In this document: positions 35,014 to 48,200 of the stretch, in pieces
Position numbering within the stretch: the first letter of the stretch is position 1
How the letters are laid out: the number at the start of each line of letters is the position of its first letter
Source: Aphelocoma coerulescens
Lineage: Eukaryota > Chordata > Aves > Passeriformes > Corvidae
Assembly: GCF_041296385.1 (NCBI RefSeq)
Contig: NW_027183573.1
Location: 62,001-126,000, forward strand
Reading direction: 5' to 3'
DNA: 64,000 nt
Position numbers and translations under genes: made by a program
Notes under the pieces: model-generated
Told to the model about the DNA's origin: nothing
Database searches by the model: none
What the model saw: the letters and a program-made list of their open reading frames with translations, nothing else

Positions 35014-37258
35014 CGTGCCGGGGAGAAGCACTTGCTGGATGAGTCTTTCCGTGTGCAAGACTTTGAACGCAGCACCACAATCTGGGCCACGAGGAAGCCT
35101 TGATGAGAAGGTGGTTTTGTCCTGGCACCTCTCTCCAGTGCGAGATGCCTGCGAAGCTCTTTGCCTCTTGCGAGAGTGCGGTGGGCAGCGGGTAAACTGG
35201 AGCCGAGAAGGACCGGGCAGACAGCACCGCCATCCGACGGGTGCTTTGCAGGTTGTGCCGGGAAAGCGGACTGGCCCTGGCTGGAAGGCGCTGCAGCTAG
35301 GCGCTCCCCCAAGTGTCGGAGGCAAAGGCCGCGTGAGCTTGCCGTCCCCGGCACGGCTCTCTGTGCGAGACGTAGCCCAGAAGCTTTCCCTTCCATTCAG
35401 AGCACCAGAGAGGCAGAATGCAGTGGTACGTATTGCTCAGGAGGAAAGGGGCACGGCCCGGCCGCGTTCGGGCAGAAGCAGCGCGCTGGAGCGCTTCGCT
35501 GCCGGCACAGAGTTCCGGGCGAGAGGCAGACGACCGGTCCGCCTCCGGGAGAACGAAGGTACGGCGTGCTCGAAAAGGCGAGGAACGAAGCCGCGGAGCA
35601 CCGGGCTCGGGTGCGCGTCGTCCGGGGCTTGCGAGACGAGCGTGGCTGCCCACTCTCCTGCCTGCAGAATTCACCTTACAGCCTCAGGAAGGAGGACGAC
35701 GCGCCACAGTTACTTGTGCTGCTGCTGCTGCCTAGTCCTCTTGCAGAGCTCTGTGGAGGCAAATGCACTTCCCTTCCGTCTCGAGTTCGGAGAACACGAT
35801 GGTAGGGTGCAGCGGAGCAGGGAAGTACAGAAGTGCACCGCTGAGATTGCTGTTGCTTACGTGCAGAAGGCGAAGGTGCAAGCCAGCACTGGCTTTTGCT
35901 TCTAGAGCCGTTCTCCAGGAGAGCAGCTGCTGGAGGTTGACAGCGGTAGCTGCGAGGCTGAAAAACAAGGCAGGACGTCGGGCTTAGAAGAAAGGCACAG
36001 GGGCCACAGTGTGATGTGCGCTTTTGGAAGGCTGCTCGGAGAAGGGGCACTTTCGGAGAGCTTTCTGCTTTGACCTGTGCTCCTGGCCGAGCTCTAGCTG
36101 CTGGGACTCTGAAAGGCTGAATGACTAGGAAAGTGCTTGTGTCCACGGCTGTGGATTGAGCACGATCCTTTTTGCAGCAGCGAGAACACACTCGGCCCAC
36201 TGGGCTCGTGAACGAGCGTTTACCAGACGTCTGCAATTCGGTGCACTGCACACACAAGCCCGGTGCTCCCCGGTTTCTTTCTCCGCCTGCCGTTGTCTGG
36301 ACAGAAGAGAAGCCCAGCCACGGCATCCTACTCGGCCGCTTTTCGGCGTGTGCACTGCCCGCATACACACGGGTGCTGTGCTCGGCTTTCCCTCGGCTCC
36401 AGGCACAAGGGTGCTTTCTCAGTTTTGCAGCGTCCCCGGTTCCCCACGTTGCCCTCGCTCAGCGAAACGTGCCGGGGGAGAAGCACTTGCTGGATGAGTC
36501 TTTCCGTGTGCAAGACTTTGAACGCAGCACCACAATCTGGGCCACGAGGAAGCCTTGATGAAGAAGGTGGTTTTGTTCCTGGCACCTCTCTCCAGTGCGA
36601 GATGCCTGCCGAAGCTCTTTGCCTCTTGCGAGAGTGCGGTGGGCAGCGGGGTAAACTGGAGCCGAGAAGGACCGGGCAGACAGCACCGCCATCCGACAGG
36701 TGCTTTGCAGGTTGTGCCGGGGAAAGCGGACTGGCCCTGGCTGGAAGGCGCTGCAGCTAGGCGCTCCCCCCAAGTGTCGGAGGCAAAGGCCGCGTGAGCT
36801 TGCGTCCCCGGCACGGCTCTCTGTGCGAGACGTAGCCCAGAAGCTTTCCCTTTCCATTCAGAGCACCAGAGAGGCAGAATGCAGTGGTACGTATTGCTCA
36901 GGAGGAAAGGGGCACGGCCCGGCCGCGTTCGGGCAGAAGCAGCGCGCTGGAGCGCTTCGCTGCCGGCACAGAGTTCCGGGCGAGAGGCAGACGACCGGTC
37001 CGCCTCCGGGAGAACGAAGGTACGGCGTGCTCGAAAAGGCGAGGAACGAAGCCGCGGAGCACCGGGCTCGGGTGCGCGTCGTCCGGGCTTGCGAGACGAG
37101 CGTGGCTGCCACTCTCCTGCCTGCAGAATTCACCTTACAGCCTCAGGAAGGAGGACGACGCGCCACAGTTACTTGTGCTGCTGCTGCTGCCTAGTCCTCT
37201 TGCAGAGCTCTGTGGAGGCAAATGCACTTCCCTTCCGTCTCCGAGTTCGGAGAACACA
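33752..37258. other. Indel-dense patch, probable unpolished assembly
   Basis: About 20 small indels (14 losses, 6 gains) and one substitution fall in 3.5 kb, against about 10 differences in the other 60.5 kb. Nearly all are a single base gained or lost in a run of identical bases, or doubling of a base; the exception is an extra AC. Old, decaying repeat units would be expected to carry mostly substitutions. The spectrum and sharp edges fit residual long-read homopolymer error. Real divergence cannot be fully excluded from sequence alone. Confidence 0.85.
35014..36467. repeat. Unit 25, eleven one-base indels
   Basis: Length 1,454. Deletions: a G of G5 near 35020, an A of AA near 35106, a C of CC near 35152, a G of G4 near 35190, a G of G4 near 35260, a T of T3 near 35391, a C of CC near 35782 and a T of T3 near 35787. 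Insertions: a G in GGG near 35624, a C in CC near 35650 and a G near 36147. The net change of -5 matches the measured length. No substitution was seen. Confidence 0.9.
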
Positions 37259-37928
37259 CGATGGTAGGGTGCAGCGGAGCAGGGAAGTACAGAAGTGCAC
37301 CGCTGAGATTGCTGTTGCTTACGTGCAGAAGGCGAAGGTGCAAGCCAGCACTGGCTTTTGCTTCTAGAGCCGTTCTCCAGGAGAGCAGCTGCTGGAGGTT
37401 GACAGCGGTAGCTGCGAGGCTGAAAAACAAGGCAGGACGTCGGGCTTAGAAGAAAGGCACAGGGGCCACAGTGTGATGTGCGCTTTTGGAAGGCTGCTCG
37501 GAGAAGGGGCACTTTCGGAGAGCTTTCTGCTTTGACCTGTGCTCCTGGCCGAGCTCTAGCTGCTGGGACTCTGAAAGGCTGAATGACTAGGAAAGTGCTT
37601 GTGTCCACGCTGTGGATTGAGCACGATCCTTTTTGCAGCAGCGAGAACACACTCGGCCCACTGGGCTCGTGAACGAGCGTTTACCAGACGTCTGCAATTC
37701 GGTGCACTGCACACACAAGCCCGGTGCTCCCCGGTTTCTTTCTCCGCCTGCCGTTGTCTGGACAGAAGAGAAGCCCAGCCACGGCATCCTACTCGGCCGC
37801 TTTTCGGCGTGTGCACTGCCCGCATACACACGGGTGCTGTGCTCGGCTTTCCCTCGGCTCCAGGCACAAGGGTGCTTTCTCAGTTTTGCAGCGTCCCCGG
37901 TTCCCCACGTTGCCCTCGCTCAGCGAAA
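36468..37928. repeat. Unit 26, five indels and a shared G-to-A
   Basis: Length 1,461. Insertions: a T near 36576, a C in a C5 run near 36771 and an extra AC near 37254-37259. Deletions: a C of CC near 36803 and a T of T3 near 37246. The substitution at 36698 (unit position 230, CGACGGG to CGACAGG) is also found in units 38 and 39 and is therefore probably real. The unit is canonical after about 37260. Confidence 0.9.
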
Positions 37929-39388
37929 CGTGCCGGGGGAGAAGCACTTGCTGGATGAGTCTTTCCGTGTGCAAGACTTTGAACGCAGCACCACAATCTG
38001 GGCCACGAGGAAGCCTTGATGAAGAAGGTGGTTTTGTCCTGGCACCTCTCTCCAGTGCGAGATGCCTGCCGAAGCTCTTTGCCTCTTGCGAGAGTGCGGT
38101 GGGCAGCGGGGTAAACTGGAGCCGAGAAGGACCGGGCAGACAGCACCGCCATCCGACGGGTGCTTTGCAGGTTGTGCCGGGGAAAGCGGACTGGCCCTGG
38201 CTGGAAGGCGCTGCAGCTAGGCGCTCCCCCAAGTGTCGGAGGCAAAGGCCGCGTGAGCTTGCCGTCCCCGGCACGGCTCTCTGTGCGAGACGTAGCCCAG
38301 AAGCTTTCCCTTTCCATTCAGAGCACCAGAGAGGCAGAATGCAGTGGTACGTATTGCTCAGGAGGAAAGGGGCACGGCCCGGCCGCGTTCGGGCAGAAGC
38401 AGCGCGCTGGAGCGCTTCGCTGCCGGCACAGAGTTCCGGGCGAGAGGCAGACGACCGGTCCGCCTCCGGGAGAACGAAGGTACGGCGTGCTCGAAAAGGC
38501 GAGGAACGAAGCCGCGGAGCACCGGGCTCGGAGTGCGCGTCGTCCGGGCTTGCGAGACGAGCGTGGCTGCCACTCTCCTGCCTGCAGAATTCACCTTACA
38601 GCCTCAGGAAGGAGGACGACGCGCCACAGTTACTTGTGCTGCTGCTGCTGCCTAGTCCTCTTGCAGAGCTCTGTGGAGGCAAATGCACTTCCCTTCCGTC
38701 TCCGAGTTTCGGAGAACACGATGGTAGGGTGCAGCGGAGCAGGGAAGTACAGAAGTGCACCGCTGAGATTGCTGTTGCTTACGTGCAGAAGGCGAAGGTG
38801 CAAGCCAGCACTGGCTTTTGCTTCTAGAGCCGTTCTCCAGGAGAGCAGCTGCTGGAGGTTGACAGCGGTAGCTGCGAGGCTGAAAAACAAGGCAGGACGT
38901 CGGGCTTAGAAGAAAGGCACAGGGGCCACAGTGTGATGTGCGCTTTTGGAAGGCTGCTCGGAGAAGGGGCACTTTCGGAGAGCTTTCTGCTTTGACCTGT
39001 GCTCCTGGCCGAGCTCTAGCTGCTGGGACTCTGAAAGGCTGAATGACTAGGAAAGTGCTTGTGTCCACGCTGTGGATTGAGCACGATCCTTTTTGCAGCA
39101 GCGAGAACACACTCGGCCCACTGGGCTCGTGAACGAGCGTTTACCAGACGTCTGCAATTCGGTGCACTGCACACACAAGCCCGGTGCTCCCCGGTTTCTT
39201 TCTCCGCCTGCCGTTGTCTGGACAGAAGAGAAGCCCAGCCACGGCATCCTACTCGGCCGCTTTTCGGCGTGTGCACTGCCCGCATACACACGGGTGCTGT
39301 GCTCGGCTTTCCCTCGGCTCCAGGCACAAGGGTGCTTTCTCAGTTTTGCAGCGTCCCCGGTTCCCCACGTTGCCCTCGCTCAGCGAAA
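37929..39388. repeat. Unit 27, inserted A shared with unit 31
   Basis: Length 1,460. An A is inserted at 38532, between the Gs at unit positions 603 and 604 (CTCGGGTGC to CTCGGAGTGC). The same insertion is in unit 31. It lies outside the indel patch and is not homopolymer slippage. Confidence 0.93.
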
Positions 39389-42300
39389 CGTGCCGGGGGA
39401 GAAGCACTTGCTGGATGAGTCTTTCCGTGTGCAAGACTTTGAACGCAGCACCACAATCTGGGCCACGAGGAAGCCTTGATGAAGAAGGTGGTTTTGTCCT
39501 GGCACCTCTCTCCAGTGCGAGATGCCTGCCGAAGCTCTTTGCCTCTTGCGAGAGTGCGGTGGGCAGCGGGGTAAACTGGAGCCGAGAAGGACCGGGCAGA
39601 CAGCACCGCCATCCGACGGGTGCTTTGCAGGTTGTGCCGGGGAAAGCGGACTGGCCCTGGCTGGAAGGCGCTGCAGCTAGGCGCTCCCCCAAGTGTCGGA
39701 GGCAAAGGCCGCGTGAGCTTGCCGTCCCCGGCACGGCTCTCTGTGCGAGACGTAGCCCAGAAGCTTTCCCTTTCCATTCAGAGCACCAGAGAGGCAGAAT
39801 GCAGTGGTACGTATTGCTCAGGAGGAAAGGGGCACGGCCCGGCCGCGTTCGGGCAGAAGCAGCGCGCTGGAGCGCTTCGCTGCCGGCACAGAGTTCCGGG
39901 CGAGAGGCAGACGACCGGTCCGCCTCCGGGAGAACGAAGGTACGGCGTGCTCGAAAAGGCGAGGAACGAAGCCGCGGAGCACCGGGCTCGGGTGCGCGTC
40001 GTCCGGGCTTGCGAGACGAGCGTGGCTGCCACTCTCCTGCCTGCAGAATTCACCTTACAGCCTCAGGAAGGAGGACGACGCGCCACAGTTACTTGTGCTG
40101 CTGCTGCTGCCTAGTCCTCTTGCAGAGCTCTGTGGAGGCAAATGCACTTCCCTTCCGTCTCCGAGTTTCGGAGAACACGATGGTAGGGTGCAGCGGAGCA
40201 GGGAAGTACAGAAGTGCACCGCTGAGATTGCTGTTGCTTACGTGCAGAAGGCGAAGGTGCAAGCCAGCACTGGCTTTTGCTTCTAGAGCCGTTCTCCAGG
40301 AGAGCAGCTGCTGGAGGTTGACAGCGGTAGCTGCGAGGCTGAAAAACAAGGCAGGACGTCGGGCTTAGAAGAAAGGCACAGGGGCCACAGTGTGATGTGC
40401 GCTTTTGGAAGGCTGCTCGGAGAAGGGGCACTTTCGGAGAGCTTTCTGCTTTGACCTGTGCTCCTGGCCGAGCTCTAGCTGCTGGGACTCTGAAAGGCTG
40501 AATGACTAGGAAAGTGCTTGTGTCCACGCTGTGGATTGAGCACGATCCTTTTTGCAGCAGCGAGAACACACTCGGCCCACTGGGCTCGTGAACGAGCGTT
40601 TACCAGACGTCTGCAATTCGGTGCACTGCACACACAAGCCCGGTGCTCCCCGGTTTCTTTCTCCGCCTGCCGTTGTCTGGACAGAAGAGAAGCCCAGCCA
40701 CGGCATCCTACTCGGCCGCTTTTCGGCGTGTGCACTGCCCGCATACACACGGGTGCTGTGCTCGGCTTTCCCTCGGCTCCAGGCACAAGGGTGCTTTCTC
40801 AGTTTTGCAGCGTCCCCGGTTCCCCACGTTGCCCTCGCTCAGCGAAACGTGCCGGGGGAGAAGCACTTGCTGGATGAGTCTTTCCGTGTGCAAGACTTTG
40901 AACGCAGCACCACAATCTGGGCCACGAGGAAGCCTTGATGAAGAAGGTGGTTTTGTCCTGGCACCTCTCTCCAGTGCGAGATGCCTGCCGAAGCTCTTTG
41001 CCTCTTGCGAGAGTGCGGTGGGCAGCGGGGTAAACTGGAGCCGAGAAGGACCGGGCAGACAGCACCGCCATCCGACGGGTGCTTTGCAGGTTGTGCCGGG
41101 GAAAGCGGACTGGCCCTGGCTGGAAGGCGCTGCAGCTAGGCGCTCCCCCAAGTGTCGGAGGCAAAGGCCGCGTGAGCTTGCCGTCCCCGGCACGGCTCTC
41201 TGTGCGAGACGTAGCCCAGAAGCTTTCCCTTTCCATTCAGAGCACCAGAGAGGCAGAATGCAGTGGTACGTATTGCTCAGGAGGAAAGGGGCACGGCCCG
41301 GCCGCGTTCGGGCAGAAGCAGCGCGCTGGAGCGCTTCGCTGCCGGCACAGAGTTCCGGGCGAGAGGCAGACGACCGGTCCGCCTCCGGGAGAACGAAGGT
41401 ACGGCGTGCTCGAAAAGGCGAGGAACGAAGCCGCGGAGCACCGGGCTCGGGTGCGCGTCGTCCGGGCTTGCGAGACGAGCGTGGCTGCCACTCTCCTGCC
41501 TGCAGAATTCACCTTACAGCCTCAGGAAGGAGGACGACGCGCCACAGTTACTTGTGCTGCTGCTGCTGCCTAGTCCTCTTGCAGAGCTCTGTGGAGGCAA
41601 ATGCACTTCCCTTCCGTCTCCGAGTTTCGGAGAACACGATGGTAGGGTGCAGCGGAGCAGGGAAGTACAGAAGTGCACCGCTGAGATTGCTGTTGCTTAC
41701 GTGCAGAAGGCGAAGGTGCAAGCCAGCACTGGCTTTTGCTTCTAGAGCCGTTCTCCAGGAGAGCAGCTGCTGGAGGTTGACAGCGGTAGCTGCGAGGCTG
41801 AAAAACAAGGCAGGACGTCGGGCTTAGAAGAAAGGCACAGGGGCCACAGTGTGATGTGCGCTTTTGGAAGGCTGCTCGGAGAAGGGGCACTTTCGGAGAG
41901 CTTTCTGCTTTGACCTGTGCTCCTGGCCGAGCTCTAGCTGCTGGGACTCTGAAAGGCTGAATGACTAGGAAAGTGCTTGTGTCCACGCTGTGGATTGAGC
42001 ACGATCCTTTTTGCAGCAGCGAGAACACACTCGGCCCACTGGGCTCGTGAACGAGCGTTTACCAGACGTCTGCAATTCGGTGCACTGCACACACAAGCCC
42101 GGTGCTCCCCGGTTTCTTTCTCCGCCTGCCGTTGTCTGGACAGAAGAGAAGCCCAGCCACGGCATCCTACTCGGCCGCTTTTCGGCGTGTGCACTGCCCG
42201 CATACACACGGGTGCTGTGCTCGGCTTTCCCTCGGCTCCAGGCACAAGGGTGCTTTCTCAGTTTTGCAGCGTCCCCGGTTCCCCACGTTGCCCTCGCTCA

Positions 42301-43765
42301 GCGAAACGTGCCGGGGGAGAAGCACTTGCTGGATGAGTCTTTCCGTGTGCAAGACTTTGAACGCAGCACCACAATCTGGGCCACGAGGAAGCCTTGATGA
42401 AGAAGGTGGTTTTGTCCTGGCACCTCTCTCCAGTGCGAGATGCCTGCCGAAGCTCTTTGCCTCTTGCGAGAGTGCGGTGGGCAGCGGGGTAAACTGGAGC
42501 CGAGAAGGACCGGGCAGACAGCACCGCCATCCGACGGGTGCTTTGCAGGTTGTGCCGGGGAAAGCGGACTGGCCCTGGCTGGAAGGCGCTGCAGCTAGGC
42601 GCTCCCCCAAGTGTCGGAGGCAAAGGCCGCGTGAGCTTGCCGTCCCCGGCACGGCTCTCTGTGCGAGACGTAGCCCAGAAGCTTTCCCTTTCCATTCAGA
42701 GCACCAGAGAGGCAGAATGCAGTGGTACGTATTGCTCAGGAGGAAAGGGGCACGGCCCGGCCGCGTTCGGGCAGAAGCAGCGCGCTGGAGCGCTTCGCTG
42801 CCGGCACAGAGTTCCGGGCGAGAGGCAGACGACCGGTCCGCCTCCGGGAGAACGAAGGTACGGCGTGCTCGAAAAGGCGAGGAACGAAGCCGCGGAGCAC
42901 CGGGCTCGGGTGCGCGTCGTCCGGGCTTGCGAGACGAGCGTGGCTGCCACTCTCCTGCCTGCAGAATTCACCTTACAGCCTCAGGAAGGAGGACGACGCG
43001 CCACAGTTACTTGTGCTGCTGCTGCTGCCTAGTCCTCTTGCAGAGCTCTGTGGAGGCAAATGCACTTCCCTTCCGTCTCCGAGTTTCGGAGAACACGATG
43101 GTAGGGTGCAGCGGAGCAGGGAAGTACAGAAGTGCACCGCTGAGATTGCTGTTGCTTACGTGCAGAAGGCGAAGGTGCAAGCCAGCACTGGCTTTTGCTT
43201 CTAGAGCCGTTCTCCAGGAGAGCAGCTGCTGGAGGTTGACAGCGGTAGCTGCGAGGCTGAAAAACAAGGCAGGACGTCGGGCTTAGAAGAAAGGCACAGG
43301 GGCCACAGTGTGATGTGCGCTTTTGGAAGGCTGCTCGGAGAAGGGGCACTTTCGGAGAGCTTTCTGCTTTGACCTGTGCTCCTGGCCGAGCTCTAGCTGC
43401 TGGGACTCTGAAAGGCTGAATGACTAGGAAAGTGCTTGTGTCCACGCTGTGGATTGAGCACGATCCTTTTTGCAGCAGCGAGAACACACTCGGCCCACTG
43501 GGCTCGTGAACGAGCGTTTACCAGACGTCTGCAATTCGGTGCACTGCACACACAAGCCCGGTGCTCCCCGGTTTCTTTCTCCGCCTGCCGTTGTCTGGAC
43601 AGAAGAGAAGCCCAGCCACGGCATCCTACTCGGCCGCTTTTCGGCGTGTGCACTGCCCGCATACACACGGGTGCTGTGCTCGGCTTTCCCTCGGCTCCAG
43701 GCACAAGGGTGCTTTCTCAGTTTTGCAGCGTCCCCGGTTCCCCACGTTGCCCTCGCTCAGCGAAA
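39389..43765. repeat. Units 28-30, canonical
   Basis: Three units of 1,459 bp with no variant seen, separating the two insertion-bearing units. No gene. Confidence 0.94.
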
Positions 43766-45225
43766 CGTGCCGGGGGAGAAGCACTTGCTGGATGAGTCTT
43801 TCCGTGTGCAAGACTTTGAACGCAGCACCACAATCTGGGCCACGAGGAAGCCTTGATGAAGAAGGTGGTTTTGTCCTGGCACCTCTCTCCAGTGCGAGAT
43901 GCCTGCCGAAGCTCTTTGCCTCTTGCGAGAGTGCGGTGGGCAGCGGGGTAAACTGGAGCCGAGAAGGACCGGGCAGACAGCACCGCCATCCGACGGGTGC
44001 TTTGCAGGTTGTGCCGGGGAAAGCGGACTGGCCCTGGCTGGAAGGCGCTGCAGCTAGGCGCTCCCCCAAGTGTCGGAGGCAAAGGCCGCGTGAGCTTGCC
44101 GTCCCCGGCACGGCTCTCTGTGCGAGACGTAGCCCAGAAGCTTTCCCTTTCCATTCAGAGCACCAGAGAGGCAGAATGCAGTGGTACGTATTGCTCAGGA
44201 GGAAAGGGGCACGGCCCGGCCGCGTTCGGGCAGAAGCAGCGCGCTGGAGCGCTTCGCTGCCGGCACAGAGTTCCGGGCGAGAGGCAGACGACCGGTCCGC
44301 CTCCGGGAGAACGAAGGTACGGCGTGCTCGAAAAGGCGAGGAACGAAGCCGCGGAGCACCGGGCTCGGAGTGCGCGTCGTCCGGGCTTGCGAGACGAGCG
44401 TGGCTGCCACTCTCCTGCCTGCAGAATTCACCTTACAGCCTCAGGAAGGAGGACGACGCGCCACAGTTACTTGTGCTGCTGCTGCTGCCTAGTCCTCTTG
44501 CAGAGCTCTGTGGAGGCAAATGCACTTCCCTTCCGTCTCCGAGTTTCGGAGAACACGATGGTAGGGTGCAGCGGAGCAGGGAAGTACAGAAGTGCACCGC
44601 TGAGATTGCTGTTGCTTACGTGCAGAAGGCGAAGGTGCAAGCCAGCACTGGCTTTTGCTTCTAGAGCCGTTCTCCAGGAGAGCAGCTGCTGGAGGTTGAC
44701 AGCGGTAGCTGCGAGGCTGAAAAACAAGGCAGGACGTCGGGCTTAGAAGAAAGGCACAGGGGCCACAGTGTGATGTGCGCTTTTGGAAGGCTGCTCGGAG
44801 AAGGGGCACTTTCGGAGAGCTTTCTGCTTTGACCTGTGCTCCTGGCCGAGCTCTAGCTGCTGGGACTCTGAAAGGCTGAATGACTAGGAAAGTGCTTGTG
44901 TCCACGCTGTGGATTGAGCACGATCCTTTTTGCAGCAGCGAGAACACACTCGGCCCACTGGGCTCGTGAACGAGCGTTTACCAGACGTCTGCAATTCGGT
45001 GCACTGCACACACAAGCCCGGTGCTCCCCGGTTTCTTTCTCCGCCTGCCGTTGTCTGGACAGAAGAGAAGCCCAGCCACGGCATCCTACTCGGCCGCTTT
45101 TCGGCGTGTGCACTGCCCGCATACACACGGGTGCTGTGCTCGGCTTTCCCTCGGCTCCAGGCACAAGGGTGCTTTCTCAGTTTTGCAGCGTCCCCGGTTC
45201 CCCACGTTGCCCTCGCTCAGCGAAA
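43766..45225. repeat. Unit 31, inserted A shared with unit 27
   Basis: Length 1,460. An A is inserted at 44369 at the same unit position as in unit 27, exactly four units away (5,837 bp). The rest of the unit is canonical. Confidence 0.93.
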
Positions 45226-48200
45226 CGTGCCGGGGGAGAAGCACTTGCTGGATGAGTCTTTCCGTGTGCAAGACTTTGAACGCAGCACCACAATCTGGGC
45301 CACGAGGAAGCCTTGATGAAGAAGGTGGTTTTGTCCTGGCACCTCTCTCCAGTGCGAGATGCCTGCCGAAGCTCTTTGCCTCTTGCGAGAGTGCGGTGGG
45401 CAGCGGGGTAAACTGGAGCCGAGAAGGACCGGGCAGACAGCACCGCCATCCGACGGGTGCTTTGCAGGTTGTGCCGGGGAAAGCGGACTGGCCCTGGCTG
45501 GAAGGCGCTGCAGCTAGGCGCTCCCCCAAGTGTCGGAGGCAAAGGCCGCGTGAGCTTGCCGTCCCCGGCACGGCTCTCTGTGCGAGACGTAGCCCAGAAG
45601 CTTTCCCTTTCCATTCAGAGCACCAGAGAGGCAGAATGCAGTGGTACGTATTGCTCAGGAGGAAAGGGGCACGGCCCGGCCGCGTTCGGGCAGAAGCAGC
45701 GCGCTGGAGCGCTTCGCTGCCGGCACAGAGTTCCGGGCGAGAGGCAGACGACCGGTCCGCCTCCGGGAGAACGAAGGTACGGCGTGCTCGAAAAGGCGAG
45801 GAACGAAGCCGCGGAGCACCGGGCTCGGGTGCGCGTCGTCCGGGCTTGCGAGACGAGCGTGGCTGCCACTCTCCTGCCTGCAGAATTCACCTTACAGCCT
45901 CAGGAAGGAGGACGACGCGCCACAGTTACTTGTGCTGCTGCTGCTGCCTAGTCCTCTTGCAGAGCTCTGTGGAGGCAAATGCACTTCCCTTCCGTCTCCG
46001 AGTTTCGGAGAACACGATGGTAGGGTGCAGCGGAGCAGGGAAGTACAGAAGTGCACCGCTGAGATTGCTGTTGCTTACGTGCAGAAGGCGAAGGTGCAAG
46101 CCAGCACTGGCTTTTGCTTCTAGAGCCGTTCTCCAGGAGAGCAGCTGCTGGAGGTTGACAGCGGTAGCTGCGAGGCTGAAAAACAAGGCAGGACGTCGGG
46201 CTTAGAAGAAAGGCACAGGGGCCACAGTGTGATGTGCGCTTTTGGAAGGCTGCTCGGAGAAGGGGCACTTTCGGAGAGCTTTCTGCTTTGACCTGTGCTC
46301 CTGGCCGAGCTCTAGCTGCTGGGACTCTGAAAGGCTGAATGACTAGGAAAGTGCTTGTGTCCACGCTGTGGATTGAGCACGATCCTTTTTGCAGCAGCGA
46401 GAACACACTCGGCCCACTGGGCTCGTGAACGAGCGTTTACCAGACGTCTGCAATTCGGTGCACTGCACACACAAGCCCGGTGCTCCCCGGTTTCTTTCTC
46501 CGCCTGCCGTTGTCTGGACAGAAGAGAAGCCCAGCCACGGCATCCTACTCGGCCGCTTTTCGGCGTGTGCACTGCCCGCATACACACGGGTGCTGTGCTC
46601 GGCTTTCCCTCGGCTCCAGGCACAAGGGTGCTTTCTCAGTTTTGCAGCGTCCCCGGTTCCCCACGTTGCCCTCGCTCAGCGAAACGTGCCGGGGGAGAAG
46701 CACTTGCTGGATGAGTCTTTCCGTGTGCAAGACTTTGAACGCAGCACCACAATCTGGGCCACGAGGAAGCCTTGATGAAGAAGGTGGTTTTGTCCTGGCA
46801 CCTCTCTCCAGTGCGAGATGCCTGCCGAAGCTCTTTGCCTCTTGCGAGAGTGCGGTGGGCAGCGGGGTAAACTGGAGCCGAGAAGGACCGGGCAGACAGC
46901 ACCGCCATCCGACGGGTGCTTTGCAGGTTGTGCCGGGGAAAGCGGACTGGCCCTGGCTGGAAGGCGCTGCAGCTAGGCGCTCCCCCAAGTGTCGGAGGCA
47001 AAGGCCGCGTGAGCTTGCCGTCCCCGGCACGGCTCTCTGTGCGAGACGTAGCCCAGAAGCTTTCCCTTTCCATTCAGAGCACCAGAGAGGCAGAATGCAG
47101 TGGTACGTATTGCTCAGGAGGAAAGGGGCACGGCCCGGCCGCGTTCGGGCAGAAGCAGCGCGCTGGAGCGCTTCGCTGCCGGCACAGAGTTCCGGGCGAG
47201 AGGCAGACGACCGGTCCGCCTCCGGGAGAACGAAGGTACGGCGTGCTCGAAAAGGCGAGGAACGAAGCCGCGGAGCACCGGGCTCGGGTGCGCGTCGTCC
47301 GGGCTTGCGAGACGAGCGTGGCTGCCACTCTCCTGCCTGCAGAATTCACCTTACAGCCTCAGGAAGGAGGACGACGCGCCACAGTTACTTGTGCTGCTGC
47401 TGCTGCCTAGTCCTCTTGCAGAGCTCTGTGGAGGCAAATGCACTTCCCTTCCGTCTCCGAGTTTCGGAGAACACGATGGTAGGGTGCAGCGGAGCAGGGA
47501 AGTACAGAAGTGCACCGCTGAGATTGCTGTTGCTTACGTGCAGAAGGCGAAGGTGCAAGCCAGCACTGGCTTTTGCTTCTAGAGCCGTTCTCCAGGAGAG
47601 CAGCTGCTGGAGGTTGACAGCGGTAGCTGCGAGGCTGAAAAACAAGGCAGGACGTCGGGCTTAGAAGAAAGGCACAGGGGCCACAGTGTGATGTGCGCTT
47701 TTGGAAGGCTGCTCGGAGAAGGGGCACTTTCGGAGAGCTTTCTGCTTTGACCTGTGCTCCTGGCCGAGCTCTAGCTGCTGGGACTCTGAAAGGCTGAATG
47801 ACTAGGAAAGTGCTTGTGTCCACGCTGTGGATTGAGCACGATCCTTTTTGCAGCAGCGAGAACACACTCGGCCCACTGGGCTCGTGAACGAGCGTTTACC
47901 AGACGTCTGCAATTCGGTGCACTGCACACACAAGCCCGGTGCTCCCCGGTTTCTTTCTCCGCCTGCCGTTGTCTGGACAGAAGAGAAGCCCAGCCACGGC
48001 ATCCTACTCGGCCGCTTTTCGGCGTGTGCACTGCCCGCATACACACGGGTGCTGTGCTCGGCTTTCCCTCGGCTCCAGGCACAAGGGTGCTTTCTCAGTT
48101 TTGCAGCGTCCCCGGTTCCCCACGTTGCCCTCGCTCAGCGAAACGTGCCGGGGGAGAAGCACTTGCTGGATGAGTCTTTCCGTGTGCAAGACTTTGAACG

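Noticed and set aside
33354..37367. Unusual longer or chimeric open frames, such as a 411-codon frame at 34670-35905
   Set aside because: They arise only where small indels join frames of the canonical unit. The indels look like sequencing error, so these frames are artefacts.
37929..45225. Established higher-order repeat of four units
   Set aside because: Only one variant supports a four-unit spacing and only once. A true higher-order repeat would show several linked variants recurring.
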